Notes: generated from the sequence alone by a model not told the origin. A DNA stretch of 64,000 nt from Phalacrocorax aristotelis (GCF_949628215.1 NC_134280.1:52230621-52294620); one strand, 5' to 3'. Shown: positions 12,901 through 27,900, counted from the first letter of the stretch. Made by a program: numbers and translations.

Positions 12901-15900
12901 GCTGTTTAATGAAATAAGTATCCAGTATAAAATTTAGAACTACAAGTTTTGAAAACACAGAAATCATCAGCACTGCTGCAATTCGTTAGCCATTTTCCAG
13001 CCATTTCACAATGAGAATTCACCTGCAAAACTTATGTACGGCTCACCAACCAATACATGGTTTCTTAAGACCAGAGCTAAAGTACAAAGTTAAGGGGTAC
13101 TAATAATGCTGCATTAGTCATCTTTTACTTCAAATAGAGAAGCAAAGAAAATGCAGCATATTACATGAGGAGTTCACTGATTTGAAGAAAAAAGTACCTG
13201 TGAATCTTGATACATAGACTAAATGTTATTCTTTCCACTGGATTTTAATCCAGGCTTTGACATTCCAGAGAGACTAATAAATATTGAAGCAAGAAACAAA
13301 CCAAACAATTACACTGAATCAAATGCAAAAAAAATGTGATTTCCCCCACCCCCAATGCGTACAAATTAGGCTTAAGACTTATTGCAGCACTTTGTAAAGG
13401 ATAAATGGCATTCTCTTAGGAAGAAACAGTTCCAAGTACATCAGTATGTTAAATTGGTGGGTCATGGATTTTCTTCTCTACTTCATATTACATTACAGGT
13501 ACACTAAACTGATGCACAATTTACAGGCTCACAAAGTAAGAAAATTATCTAAGGAAAAATTTCAGCCAATTTAATGTAATAAAAAAGAGAAAATCCACAG
13601 GAATTTAATCGAAGTTTTGTGGTCTCTTCTTTTTCTCTTTCACAGTGTCACCAACTACATCAGTATGCGTTCATGAAGTCTGTGAGTGGTCAGAATGGTA
13701 CGACGGAAGTCTGCAAACCCCTGGCTACGATGGTGGAGATTTTGAAACCTTTAATGATTTGAGAGCTAAAGGTTATGAAGTCTGTAAAACTCCAAGGGAT
13801 GTTCAATGCAGAGCAGAGAAATTCCCTAATATACCACTGGAAGACCTTGGCCAAAATGTAGAATGCAGTACAATATCTGGGCTTATATGTTACAACAAAG
13901 ATCAAATTTCAAAAATGTGCAACAATTATGAAATCAGAATCTTATGCTGTGTTTTTGAACCATGCTCCTCCACAACACATTTCAGCATGTCAACACCAAT
14001 CACAACTGCAGCTACGAGCACAGAACCACCAAATCCAACTGAAGAAATTAGATCATTTTCAACCACTACAACATCATCAGTTTCTACAACTTCTGAAAGT
14101 ACAACATTCACACCATCAGTGACTAAAAAAAGAACCACAACCACAACCGAAACAACAACACCTGTCACCACCTCTCATTCAACACCTAGTAGTTGCACTG
14201 AAGAAGAATGTTACTGGTCAATGTGGTATGACGTCAGTTACCCAGGATCTGGATACAATGATGGAGATTTTGACACAATAGAGAAAATTGAAAGTAAGGG
14301 ATACAAAGTATGTGAAAACAGACAGGAAGTTGAATGCAGAGCAGTAAGGTTCCCTAACACACCATATCAACTCCTGGAGCAACATATAATATGTAATACA
14401 GAAGAAGGGTTGATATGCTACAATAAAGATCAATTGCCACCAATCTGTTACAATTATGAACTAAGATTTAAATGCTGTGAAAATCGAACAGTACTGTGCA
14501 ACTCAACTACAGCTCTCCCAACAACGACACAAATCTCACACACAACAATGCTGACTACAGGAATTCTAAGTACAATATCCACAAAAGAGACAACACAACA
14601 CTTGCAAACAAAACCAAAGACAACTGCAATACCAACAACACCACCAAAAACAGAACACATTAATAGACCAACATCAAAACCGACAACACAAACCCAAAAA
14701 GAAACAGAAACAACAATGAAAAACTCCACCACAGTCACGACCTCCACCTCCACGTCCTACTCCCCCACCACCCTGCCCACCTCCTCAGAAACCACATCGC
14801 AAACCTACACCAGCACCACCAGCCCCACGACGACACCTACCCCCTCCTCCACCAGCGTGACCTCCACCACCACACACTCCACTACGCCCTGTGAAACCGA
14901 GGAGTGCTCCTGGAGCGAATGGTTCGACGTCGACTTCCCCTCCTCGGGGCCCAGCCAGGGAGACTTTGAAACCTACCAGCACATCCGGGCCGCCGGGAAG
15001 GAACTCTGTCAACGTCCAAAGGAAATCGAGTGCCGGGCGGAGGACTACCCCGAGCTTCCCATCCAAAACGTCGGACAGGTCGTGCAGTGCGACGTCCACT
15101 TTGGGCTGGTGTGCAAGAACGAGGACCAGACTGGCAAATTTAAGATGTGCCTCAACTACAAGATCCGCGTCCTCTGCTGCACACTTCAGAACACTTGCCC
15201 AACCACCCTGCCGACCACCACCAGCCCCACCACCACCACCACCACCACCAGACCAACCAGCACCGCCCCAACCTCCACCACAGTCACGACCTCCACCTCC
15301 ACGTCCTACTCCCCCACCACCCTGCCCACCTCCTCAGAAACCACATCGCAAACCTACACCAGCACCACCAGCCCCACGACGACACCTACCCCCTCCTCCA
15401 CCAGCGTGACCTCCACCACCACACACTCCACTACGCCCTGTGAAACCGAGGAGTGCTCCTGGAGCGAATGGTTCGACGTCGACTTCCCCTCCTCGGGGCC
15501 CAGCCAGGGAGACTTTGAAACCTACCAGCACATCCGGGCCGCCGGGAAGGAACTCTGTCAACGTCCAAAGGAAATCGAGTGCCGGGCGGAGGACTACCCC
15601 GAGCTTCCCATCCAAAACGTCGGACAGGTCGTGCAGTGCGACGTCCACTTTGGGCTGGTGTGCAAGAACGAGGACCAGACTGGCAAATTTAAGATGTGCC
15701 TCAACTACAAGATCCGCGTCCTCTGCTGCACACTTCAGAACACTTGCCCAACCACCCTGCCGACCACCACCAGCCCCACCACCACCACCACCACCACCAG
15801 ACCAACCAGCACCGCCCCAACCTCCACCACAGTCACGACCTCCACCTCCACGTCCTACTCCCCCACCACCCTGCCCACCTCCTCAGAAACCACATCGCAA

Positions 15901-18900
15901 ACCTACACCAGCACCACCAGCCCCACGACGACACCTACCCCCTCCTCCACCAGCGTGACCTCCACCACCACACACTCCACTACGCCCTGTGAAACCGAGG
16001 AGTGCTCCTGGAGCGAATGGTTCGACGTCGACTTCCCCTCCTCGGGGCCCAGCCAGGGAGACTTTGAAACCTACCAGCACATCCGGGCCGCCGGGAAGGA
16101 ACTCTGTCAACGTCCAAAGGAAATCGAGTGCCGGGCGGAGGACTACCCCGAGCTTCCCATCCAAAACGTCGGACAGGTCGTGCAGTGCGACGTCCACTTT
16201 GGGCTGGTGTGCAAGAACGAGGACCAGACTGGCAAATTTAAGATGTGCCTCAACTACAAGATCCGCGTCCTCTGCTGCACACTTCAGAACACTTGCCCAA
16301 CCACCCTGCCGACCACCACCAGCCCCACCACCACCACCACCACCACCAGACCAACCAGCACCGCCCCAACCTCCACCACAGTCACGACCTCCACCTCCAC
16401 GTCCTACTCCCCCACCACCCTGCCCACCTCCTCAGAAACCACATCGCAAACCTACACCAGCACCACCAGCCCCACGACGACACCTACCCCCTCCTCCACC
16501 AGCGTGACCTCCACCACCACACACTCCACTACGCCCTGTGAAACCGAGGAGTGCTCCTGGAGCGAATGGTTCGACGTCGACTTCCCCTCCTCGGGGCCCA
16601 GCCAGGGAGACTTTGAAACCTACCAGCACATCCGGGCCGCCGGGAAGGAACTCTGTCAACGTCCAAAGGAAATCGAGTGCCGGGCGGAGGACTACCCCGA
16701 GCTTCCCATCCAAAACGTCGGACAGGTCGTGCAGTGCGACGTCCACTTTGGGCTGGTGTGCAAGAACGAGGACCAGACTGGCAAATTTAAGATGTGCCTC
16801 AACTACAAGATCCGCGTCCTCTGCTGCACACTTCAGAACACTTGCCCAACCACCCTGCCGACCACCACCAGCCCCACCACCACCACCACCACCACCAGAC
16901 CAACCAGCACCGCCCCAACCTCCACCACAGTCACGACCTCCACCTCCACGTCCTACTCCCCCACCACCCTGCCCACCTCCTCAGAAACCACATCGCAAAC
17001 CTACACCAGCACCACCAGCCCCACGACGACACCTACCCCCTCCTCCACCAGCGTGACCTCCACCACCACACACTCCACTACGCCCTGTGAAACCGAGGAG
17101 TGCTCCTGGAGCGAATGGTTCGACGTCGACTTCCCCTCCTCGGGGCCCAGCCAGGGAGACTTTGAAACCTACCAGCACATCCGGGCCGCCGGGAAGGAAC
17201 TCTGTCAACGTCCAAAGGAAATCGAGTGCCGGGCGGAGGACTACCCCGAGCTTCCCATCCAAAACGTCGGACAGGTCGTGCAGTGCGACGTCCACTTTGG
17301 GCTGGTGTGCAAGAACGAGGACCAGACTGGCAAATTTAAGATGTGCCTCAACTACAAGATCCGCGTCCTCTGCTGCACACTTCAGAACACTTGCCCAACC
17401 ACCCTGCCGACCACCACCAGCCCCACCACCACCACCACCACCACCAGACCAACCAGCACCGCCCCAACCTCCACCACAGTCACGACCTCCACCTCCACGT
17501 CCTACTCCCCCACCACCCTGCCCACCTCCTCAGAAACCACATCGCAAACCTACACCAGCACCACCAGCCCCACGACGACACCTACCCCCTCCTCCACCAG
17601 CGTGACCTCCACCACCACACACTCCACTACGCCCTGTGAAACCGAGGAGTGCTCCTGGAGCGAATGGTTCGACGTCGACTTCCCCTCCTCGGGGCCCAGC
17701 CAGGGAGACTTTGAAACCTACCAGCACATCCGGGCCGCCGGGAAGGAACTCTGTCAACGTCCAAAGGAAATCGAGTGCCGGGCGGAGGACTACCCCGAGC
17801 TTCCCATCCAAAACGTCGGACAGGTCGTGCAGTGCGACGTCCACTTTGGGCTGGTGTGCAAGAACGAGGACCAGACTGGCAAATTTAAGATGTGCCTCAA
17901 CTACAAGATCCGCGTCCTCTGCTGCACACTTCAGAACACTTGCCCAACCACCCTGCCGACCACCACCAGCCCCACCACCACCACCACCACCACCAGACCA
18001 ACCAGCACCGCCCCAACCTCCACCACAGTCACGACCTCCACCTCCACGTCCTACTCCCCCACCACCCTGCCCACCTCCTCAGAAACCACATCGCAAACCT
18101 ACACCAGCACCACCAGCCCCACGACGACACCTACCCCCTCCTCCACCAGCGTGACCTCCACCACCACACACTCCACTACGCCCTGTGAAACCGAGGAGTG
18201 CTCCTGGAGCGAATGGTTCGACGTCGACTTCCCCTCCTCGGGGCCCAGCCAGGGAGACTTTGAAACCTACCAGCACATCCGGGCCGCCGGGAAGGAACTC
18301 TGTCAACGTCCAAAGGAAATCGAGTGCCGGGCGGAGGACTACCCCGAGCTTCCCATCCAAAACGTCGGACAGGTCGTGCAGTGCGACGTCCACTTTGGGC
18401 TGGTGTGCAAGAACGAGGACCAGACTGGCAAATTTAAGATGTGCCTCAACTACAAGATCCGCGTCCTCTGCTGCACACTTCAGAACACTTGCCCAACCAC
18501 CCTGCCGACCACCACCAGCCCCACCACCACCACCACCACCACCAGACCAACCAGCACCGCCCCAACCTCCACCACAGTCACGACCTCCACCTCCACGTCC
18601 TACTCCCCCACCACCCTGCCCACCTCCTCAGAAACCACATCGCAAACCTACACCAGCACCACCAGCCCCACGACGACACCTACCCCCTCCTCCACCAGCG
18701 TGACCTCCACCACCACACACTCCACTACGCCCTGTGAAACCGAGGAGTGCTCCTGGAGCGAATGGTTCGACGTCGACTTCCCCTCCTCGGGGCCCAGCCA
18801 GGGAGACTTTGAAACCTACCAGCACATCCAGGCCGCCGGGAAGGAACTCTGTCAACGTCCAAAGGAAATCGAGTGCCGGGCGGAGGACTACCCCGAGCTT

Positions 18901-21900
18901 CCCATCCAAAACGTCGGACAGGTCGTGCAGTGCGACGTCCACTTTGGGCTGGTGTGCAAGAACGAGGACCAGACTGGCAAATTTAAGATGTGCCTCAACT
19001 ACAAGATCCGCGTCCTCTGCTGCACACTTCAGAACACTTGCCCAACCACCCTGCCGACCACCACCAGCCCCACCACCACCACCACCACCACCAGACCAAC
19101 CAGCACCGCCCCAACCTCCACCACAGTCACGACCTCCACCTCCACGTCCTACTCCCCCACCACCCTGCCCACCTCCTCAGAAACCACATCGCAAACCTAC
19201 ACCAGCACCACCAGCCCCACGACGACACCTACCCCCTCCTCCACCAGCGTGACCTCCACCACCACACACTCCACTACGCCCTGTGAAACCGAGGAGTGCT
19301 CCTGGAGCGAATGGTTCGACGTCGACTTCCCCTCCTCGGGGCCCAGCCAGGGAGACTTTGAAACCTACCAGCACATCCGGGCCGCCGGGAAGGAACTCTG
19401 TCAACGTCCAAAGGAAATCGAGTGCCGGGCGGAGGACTACCCCGAGCTTCCCATCCAAAACGTCGGACAGGTCGTGCAGTGCGACGTCCACTTTGGGCTG
19501 GTGTGCAAGAACGAGGACCAGACTGGCAAATTTAAGATGTGCCTCAACTACAAGATCCGCGTCCTCTGCTGCACACTTCAGAACACTTGCCCAACCACCC
19601 TGCCGACCACCACCAGCCCCACCACCACCACCACCACCACCAGACCAACCAGCACCGCCCCAACCTCCACCACAGTCACGACCTCCACCTCCACGTCCTA
19701 CTCCCCCACCACCCTGCCCACCTCCTCAGAAACCACATCGCAAACCTACACCAGCACCACCAGCCCCACGACGACACCTACCCCCTCCTCCACCAGCGTG
19801 ACCTCCACCACCACACACTCCACTACGCCCTGTGAAACCGAGGAGTGCTCCTGGAGCGAATGGTTCGACGTCGACTTCCCCTCCTCGGGGCCCAGCCAGG
19901 GAGACTTTGAAACCTACCAGCACATCCGGGCCGCCGGGAAGGAACTCTGTCAACGTCCAAAGGAAATCGAGTGCCGGGCGGAGGACTACCCCGAGCTTCC
20001 CATCCAAAACGTCGGACAGGTCGTGCAGTGCGACGTCCACTTTGGGCTGGTGTGCAAGAACGAGGACCAGACTGGCAAATTTAAGATGTGCCTCAACTAC
20101 AAGATCCGCGTCCTCTGCTGCACACTTCAGAACACTTGCCCAACCACCCTGCCGACCACCACCAGCCCCACCACCACCACCACCACCACCAGACCAACCA
20201 GCACCGCCCCAACCTCCACCACAGTCACGACCTCCACCTCCACGTCCTACTCCCCCACCACCCTGCCCACCTCCTCAGAAACCACATCGCAAACCTACAC
20301 CAGCACCACCAGCCCCACGACGACACCTACCCCCTCCTCCACCAGCGTGACCTCCACCACCACACACTCCACTACGCCCTGTGAAACCGAGGAGTGCTCC
20401 TGGAGCGAATGGTTCGACGTCGACTTCCCCTCCTCGGGGCCCAGCCAGGGAGACTTTGAAACCTACCAGCACATCCAGGCCGCCGGGAAGGAACTCTGTC
20501 AACGTCCAAAGGAAATCGAGTGCCGGGCGGAGGACTACCCCGAGCTTCCCATCCAAAACGTCGGACAGGTCGTGCAGTGCGACGTCCACTTTGGGCTGGT
20601 GTGCAAGAACGAGGACCAGACTGGCAAATTTAAGATGTGCCTCAACTACAAGATCCGCGTCCTCTGCTGCACACTTCAGAACACTTGCCCAACCACCCTG
20701 CCGACCACCACCAGCCCCACCACCACCACCACCACCACCAGACCAACCAGCACCGCCCCAACCTCCACCACAGTCACGACCTCCACCTCCACGTCCTACT
20801 CCCCCACCACCCTGCCCACCTCCTCAGAAACCACATCGCAAACCTACACCAGCACCACCAGCCCCACGACGACACCTACCCCCTCCTCCACCAGCGTGAC
20901 CTCCACCACCACACACTCCACTACGCCCTGTGAAACCGAGGAGTGCTCCTGGAGCGAATGGTTCGACGTCGACTTCCCCTCCTCGGGGCCCAGCCAGGGA
21001 GACTTTGAAACCTACCAGCACATCCGGGCCGCCGGGAAGGAACTCTGTCAACGTCCAAAGGAAATCGAGTGCCGGGCGGAGGACTACCCCGAGCTTCCCA
21101 TCCAAAACGTCGGACAGGTCGTGCAGTGCGACGTCCACTTTGGGCTGGTGTGCAAGAACGAGGACCAGACTGGCAAATTTAAGATGTGCCTCAACTACAA
21201 GATCCGCGTCCTCTGCTGCACACTTCAGAACACTTGCCCAACCACCCTGCCGACCACCACCAGCCCCACCACCACCACCACCACCACCAGACCAACCAGC
21301 ACCGCCCCAACCTCCACCACAGTCACGACCTCCACCTCCACGTCCTACTCCCCCACCACCCTGCCCACCTCCTCAGAAACCACATCGCAAACCTACACCA
21401 GCACCACCAGCCCCACGACGACACCTACCCCCTCCTCCACCAGCGTGACCTCCACCACCACACACTCCACTACGCCCTGTGAAACCGAGGAGTGCTCCTG
21501 GAGCGAATGGTTCGACGTCGACTTCCCCTCCTCGGGGCCCAGCCAGGGAGACTTTGAAACCTACCAGCACATCCGGGCCGCCGGGAAGGAACTCTGTCAA
21601 CGTCCAAAGGAAATCGAGTGCCGGGCGGAGGACTACCCCGAGCTTCCCATCCAAAACGTCGGACAGGTCGTGCAGTGCGACGTCCACTTTGGGCTGGTGT
21701 GCAAGAACGAGGACCAGACTGGCAAATTTAAGATGTGCCTCAACTACAAGATCCGCGTCCTCTGCTGCACACTTCAGAACACTTGCCCAACCACCCTGCC
21801 GACCACCACCAGCCCCACCACCACCACCACCACCACCAGACCAACCAGCACCGCCCCAACCTCCACCACAGTCACGACCTCCACCTCCACGTCCTACTCC

Positions 21901-24900
21901 CCCACCACCCTGCCCACCTCCTCAGAAACCACATCGCAAACCTACACCAGCACCACCAGCCCCACGACGACACCTACCCCCTCCTCCACCAGCGTGACCT
22001 CCACCACCACACACTCCACTACGCCCTGTGAAACCGAGGAGTGCTCCTGGAGCGAATGGTTCGACGTCGACTTCCCCTCCTCGGGGCCCAGCCAGGGAGA
22101 CTTTGAAACCTACCAGCACATCCGGGCCGCCGGGAAGGAACTCTGTCAACGTCCAAAGGAAATCGAGTGCCGGGCGGAGGACTACCCCGAGCTTCCCATC
22201 CAAAACGTCGGACAGGTCGTGCAGTGCGACGTCCACTTTGGGCTGGTGTGCAAGAACGAGGACCAGACTGGCAAATTTAAGATGTGCCTCAACTACAAGA
22301 TCCGCGTCCTCTGCTGCACACTTCAGAACACTTGCCCAACCACCCTGCCGACCACCACCAGCCCCACCACCACCACCACCACCACCAGACCAACCAGCAC
22401 CGCCCCAACCTCCACCACAGTCACGACCTCCACCTCCACGTCCTACTCCCCCACCACCCTGCCCACCTCCTCAGAAACCACATCGCAAACCTACACCAGC
22501 ACCACCAGCCCCACGACGACACCTACCCCCTCCTCCACCAGCGTGACCTCCACCACCACACACTCCACTACGCCCTGTGAAACCGAGGAGTGCTCCTGGA
22601 GCGAATGGTTCGACGTCGACTTCCCCTCCTCGGGGCCCAGCCAGGGAGACTTTGAAACCTACCAGCACATCCGGGCCGCCGGGAAGGAACTCTGTCAACG
22701 TCCAAAGGAAATCGAGTGCCGGGCGGAGGACTACCCCGAGCTTCCCATCCAAAACGTCGGACAGGTCGTGCAGTGCGACGTCCACTTTGGGCTGGTGTGC
22801 AAGAACGAGGACCAGACTGGCAAATTTAAGATGTGCCTCAACTACAAGATCCGCGTCCTCTGCTGCACACTTCAGAACACTTGCCCAACCACCCTGCCGA
22901 CCACCACCAGCCCCACCACCACCACCACCACCACCAGACCAACCAGCACCGCCCCAACCTCCACCACAGTCACGACCTCCACCTCCACGTCCTACTCCCC
23001 CACCACCCTGCCCACCTCCTCAGAAACCACATCGCAAACCTACACCAGCACCACCAGCCCCACGACGACACCTACCCCCTCCTCCACCAGCGTGACCTCC
23101 ACCACCACACACTCCACTACGCCCTGTGAAACCGAGGAGTGCTCCTGGAGCGAATGGTTCGACGTCGACTTCCCCTCCTCGGGGCCCAGCCAGGGAGACT
23201 TTGAAACCTACCAGCACATCCGGGCCGCCGGGAAGGAACTCTGTCAACGTCCAAAGGAAATCGAGTGCCGGGCGGAGGACTACCCCGAGCTTCCCATCCA
23301 AAACGTCGGACAGGTCGTGCAGTGCGACGTCCACTTTGGGCTGGTGTGCAAGAACGAGGACCAGACTGGCAAATTTAAGATGTGCCTCAACTACAAGATC
23401 CGCGTCCTCTGCTGCACACTTCAGAACACTTGCCCAACCACCCTGCCGACCACCACCAGCCCCACCACCACCACCACCACCACCAGACCAACCAGCACCG
23501 CCCCAACCTCCACCACAGTCACGACCTCCACCTCCACGTCCTACTCCCCCACCACCCTGCCCACCTCCTCAGAAACCACATCGCAAACCTACACCAGCAC
23601 CACCAGCCCCACGACGACACCTACCCCCTCCTCCACCAGCGTGACCTCCACCACCACACACTCCACTACGCCCTGTGAAACCGAGGAGTGCTCCTGGAGC
23701 GAATGGTTCGACGTCGACTTCCCCTCCTCGGGGCCCAGCCAGGGAGACTTTGAAACCTACCAGCACATCCGGGCCGCCGGGAAGGAACTCTGTCAACGTC
23801 CAAAGGAAATCGAGTGCCGGGCGGAGGACTACCCCGAGCTTCCCATCCAAAACATCGGACAGGTCGTGCAGTGCGACGTCCACTTTGGGCTGGTGTGCAA
23901 GAACGAGGACCAGACTGGCAAATTTAAGATGTGCCTCAACTACAAGATCCGCGTCCTCTGCTGCACACTTCAGAACACTTGCCCAACCACCCTGCCGACC
24001 ACCACCAGCCCCACCACCACCACCACCACCACCAGACCAACCAGCACCGCCCCAACCTCCACCACAGTCACGACCTCCACCTCCACGTCCTACTCCCCCA
24101 CCACCCTGCCCACCTCCTCAGAAACCACATCGCAAACCTACACCAGCACCACCAGCCCCACGACGACACCTACCCCCTCCTCCACCAGCGTGACCTCCAC
24201 CACCACACACTCCACTACGCCCTGTGAAACCGAGGAGTGCTCCTGGAGCGAATGGTTCGACGTCGACTTCCCCTCCTCGGGGCCCAGCCAGGGAGACTTT
24301 GAAACCTACCAGCACATCCGGGCCGCCGGGAAGGAACTCTGTCAACGTCCAAAGGAAATCGAGTGCCGGGCGGAGGACTACCCCGAGCTTCCCATCCAAA
24401 ACGTCGGACAGGTCGTGCAGTGCGACGTCCACTTTGGGCTGGTGTGCAAGAACGAGGACCAGACTGGCAAATTTAAGATGTGCCTCAACTACAAGATCCG
24501 CGTCCTCTGCTGCACACTTCAGAACACTTGCCCAACCACCCTGCCGACCACCACCAGCCCCACCACCACCACCACCACCACCAGACCAACCAGCACCGCC
24601 CCAACCTCCACCACAGTCACGACCTCCACCTCCACGTCCTACTCCCCCACCACCCTGCCCACCTCCTCAGAAACCACATCGCAAACCTACACCAGCACCA
24701 CCAGCCCCACGACGACACCTACCCCCTCCTCCACCAGCGTGACCTCCACCACCACACACTCCACTACGCCCTGTGAAACCGAGGAGTGCTCCTGGAGCGA
24801 ATGGTTCGACGTCGACTTCCCCTCCTCGGGGCCCAGCCAGGGAGACTTTGAAACCTACCAGCACATCCGGGCCGCCGGGAAGGAACTCTGTCAACGTCCA

Positions 24901-27900
24901 AAGGAAATCGAGTGCCGGGCGGAGGACTACCCCGAGCTTCCCATCCAAAACGTCGGACAGGTCGTGCAGTGCGACGTCCACTTTGGGCTGGTGTGCAAGA
25001 ACGAGGACCAGACTGGCAAATTTAAGATGTGCCTCAACTACAAGATCCGCGTCCTCTGCTGCACACTTCAGAACACTTGCCCAACCACCCTGCCGACCAC
25101 CACCAGCCCCACCACCACCACCACCACCACCAGACCAACCAGCACCGCCCCAACCTCCACCACAGTCACGACCTCCACCTCCACGTCCTACTCCCCCACC
25201 ACCCTGCCCACCTCCTCAGAAACCACATCGCAAACCTACACCAGCACCACCAGCCCCACGACGACACCTACCCCCTCCTCCACCAGCGTGACCTCCACCA
25301 CCACACACTCCACTACGCCCTGTGAAACCGAGGAGTGCTCCTGGAGCGAATGGTTCGACGTCGACTTCCCCTCCTCGGGGCCCAGCCAGGGAGACTTTGA
25401 AACCTACCAGCACATCCGGGCCGCCGGGAAGGAACTCTGTCAACGTCCAAAGGAAATCGAGTGCCGGGCGGAGGACTACCCCGAGCTTCCCATCCAAAAC
25501 GTCGGACAGGTCGTGCAGTGCGACGTCCACTTTGGGCTGGTGTGCAAGAACGAGGACCAGACTGGCAAATTTAAGATGTGCCTCAACTACAAGATCCGCG
25601 TCCTCTGCTGCACACTTCAGAACACTTGCCCAACCACCCTGCCGACCACCACCAGCCCCACCACCACCACCACCACCACCAGACCAACCAGCACCGCCCC
25701 AACCTCCACCACAGTCACGACCTCCACCTCCACGTCCTACTCCCCCACCACCCTGCCCACCTCCTCAGAAACCACATCGCAAACCTACACCAGCACCACC
25801 AGCCCCACGACGACACCTACCCCCTCCTCCACCAGCGTGACCTCCACCACCACACACTCCACTACGCCCTGTGAAACCGAGGAGTGCTCCTGGAGCGAAT
25901 GGTTCGACGTCGACTTCCCCTCCTCGGGGCCCAGCCAGGGAGACTTTGAAACCTACCAGCACATCCGGGCCGCCGGGAAGGAACTCTGTCAACGTCCAAA
26001 GGAAATCGAGTGCCGGGCGGAGGACTACCCCGAGCTTCCCATCCAAAACGTCGGACAGGTCGTGCAGTGCGACGTCCACTTTGGGCTGGTGTGCAAGAAC
26101 GAGGACCAGACTGGCAAATTTAAGATGTGCCTCAACTACAAGATCCGCGTCCTCTGCTGCACACTTCAGAACACTTGCCCAACCACCCTGCCGACCACCA
26201 CCAGCCCCACCACCACCACCACCACCAGCCCCACCACCACCACCACCACCACCAGACCAACCAGCACCGCCCCAACCTCCACCACAGTCACGACCTCCAC
26301 CTCCACGTCCTACTCCCCCACCACCCTGCCCACCTCCTCAGAAACCACATCGCAAACCTACACCAGCACCACCAGCCCCACGACGACACCTACCCCCTCC
26401 TCCACCAGCGTGACCTCCACCACCACACACTCCACTACGCCCTGTGAAACCGAGGAGTGCTCCTGGAGCGAATGGTTCGACGTCGACTTCCCCTCCTCGG
26501 GGCCCAGCCAGGGAGACTTTGAAACCTACCAGCACATCCGGGCCGCCGGGAAGGAACTCTGTCAACGTCCAAAGGAAATCGAGTGCCGGGCGGAGGACTA
26601 CCCCGAGCTTCCCATCCAAAACGTCGGACAGGTCGTGCAGTGCGACGTCCACTTTGGGCTGGTGTGCAAGAACGAGGACCAGACTGGCAAATTTAAGATG
26701 TGCCTCAACTACAAGATCCGCGTCCTCTGCTGCACACTTCAGAACACTTGCCCAACCACCCTGCCGACCACCACCAGCCCCACCACCACCACCACCAGAC
26801 CAACCAGCACCGCCCCAACCTCCACCACAGTCACGACCTCCACCTCCACGTCCTACTCCCCCACCACCCTGCCCACCTCCTCAGAAACCACATCGCAAAC
26901 CTACACCAGCACCACCAGCCCCACGACGACACCTACCCCCTCCTCCACCAGCGTGACCTCCACCACCACACACTCCACTACGCCCTGTGAAACCGAGGAG
27001 TGCTCCTGGAGCGAATGGTTCGACGTCGACTTCCCCTCCTCGGGGCCCAGCCAGGGAGACTTTGAAACCTACCAGCACATCCGGGCCGCCGGGAAGGAAC
27101 TCTGTCAACGTCCAAAGGAAATCGAGTGCCGGGCGGAGGACTACCCCGAGCTTCCCATCCAAAACGTCGGACAGGTCGTGCAGTGCGACGTCCACTTTGG
27201 GCTGGTGTGCAAGAACGAGGACCAGACTGGCAAATTTAAGATGTGCCTCAACTACAAGATCCGCGTCCTCTGCTGCACACTTCAGAACACTTGCCCAACC
27301 ACCCTGCCGACCACCACCAGCCCCACCACCACCACCACCACCACCAGACCAACCAGCACCGCCCCAACCTCCACCACAGTCACGACCTCCACCTCCACGT
27401 CCTACTCCCCCACCACCCTGCCCACCTCCTCAGAAACCACATCGCAAACCTACACCAGCACCACCAGCCCCACGACGACACCTACCCCCTCCTCCACCAG
27501 CGTGACCTCCACCACCACACACTCCACTACGCCCTGTGAAACCGAGGAGTGCTCCTGGAGCGAATGGTTCGACGTCGACTTCCCCTCCTCGGGGCCCAGC
27601 CAGGGAGACTTTGAAACCTACCAGCACATCCGGGCCGCCGGGAAGGAACTCTGTCAACGTCCAAAGGAAATCGAGTGCCGGGCGGAGGACTACCCCGAGC
27701 TTCCCATCCAAAACGTCGGACAGGTCGTGCAGTGCGACGTCCACTTTGGGCTGGTGTGCAAGAACGAGGACCAGACTGGCAAATTTAAGATGTGCCTCAA
27801 CTACAAGATCCGCGTCCTCTGCTGCACACTTCAGAACACTTGCCCAACCACCCTGCCGACCACCACCAGCCCCACCACCACCACCACCACCACCAGACCA

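Noticed and set aside
13645..13647. GTG at 13645 as a translation start of the giant open frame
   Set aside because: 13645 is the last base of the AG acceptor. The exon starts at 13646 and continues the codon begun at 12397, so there is no start here.
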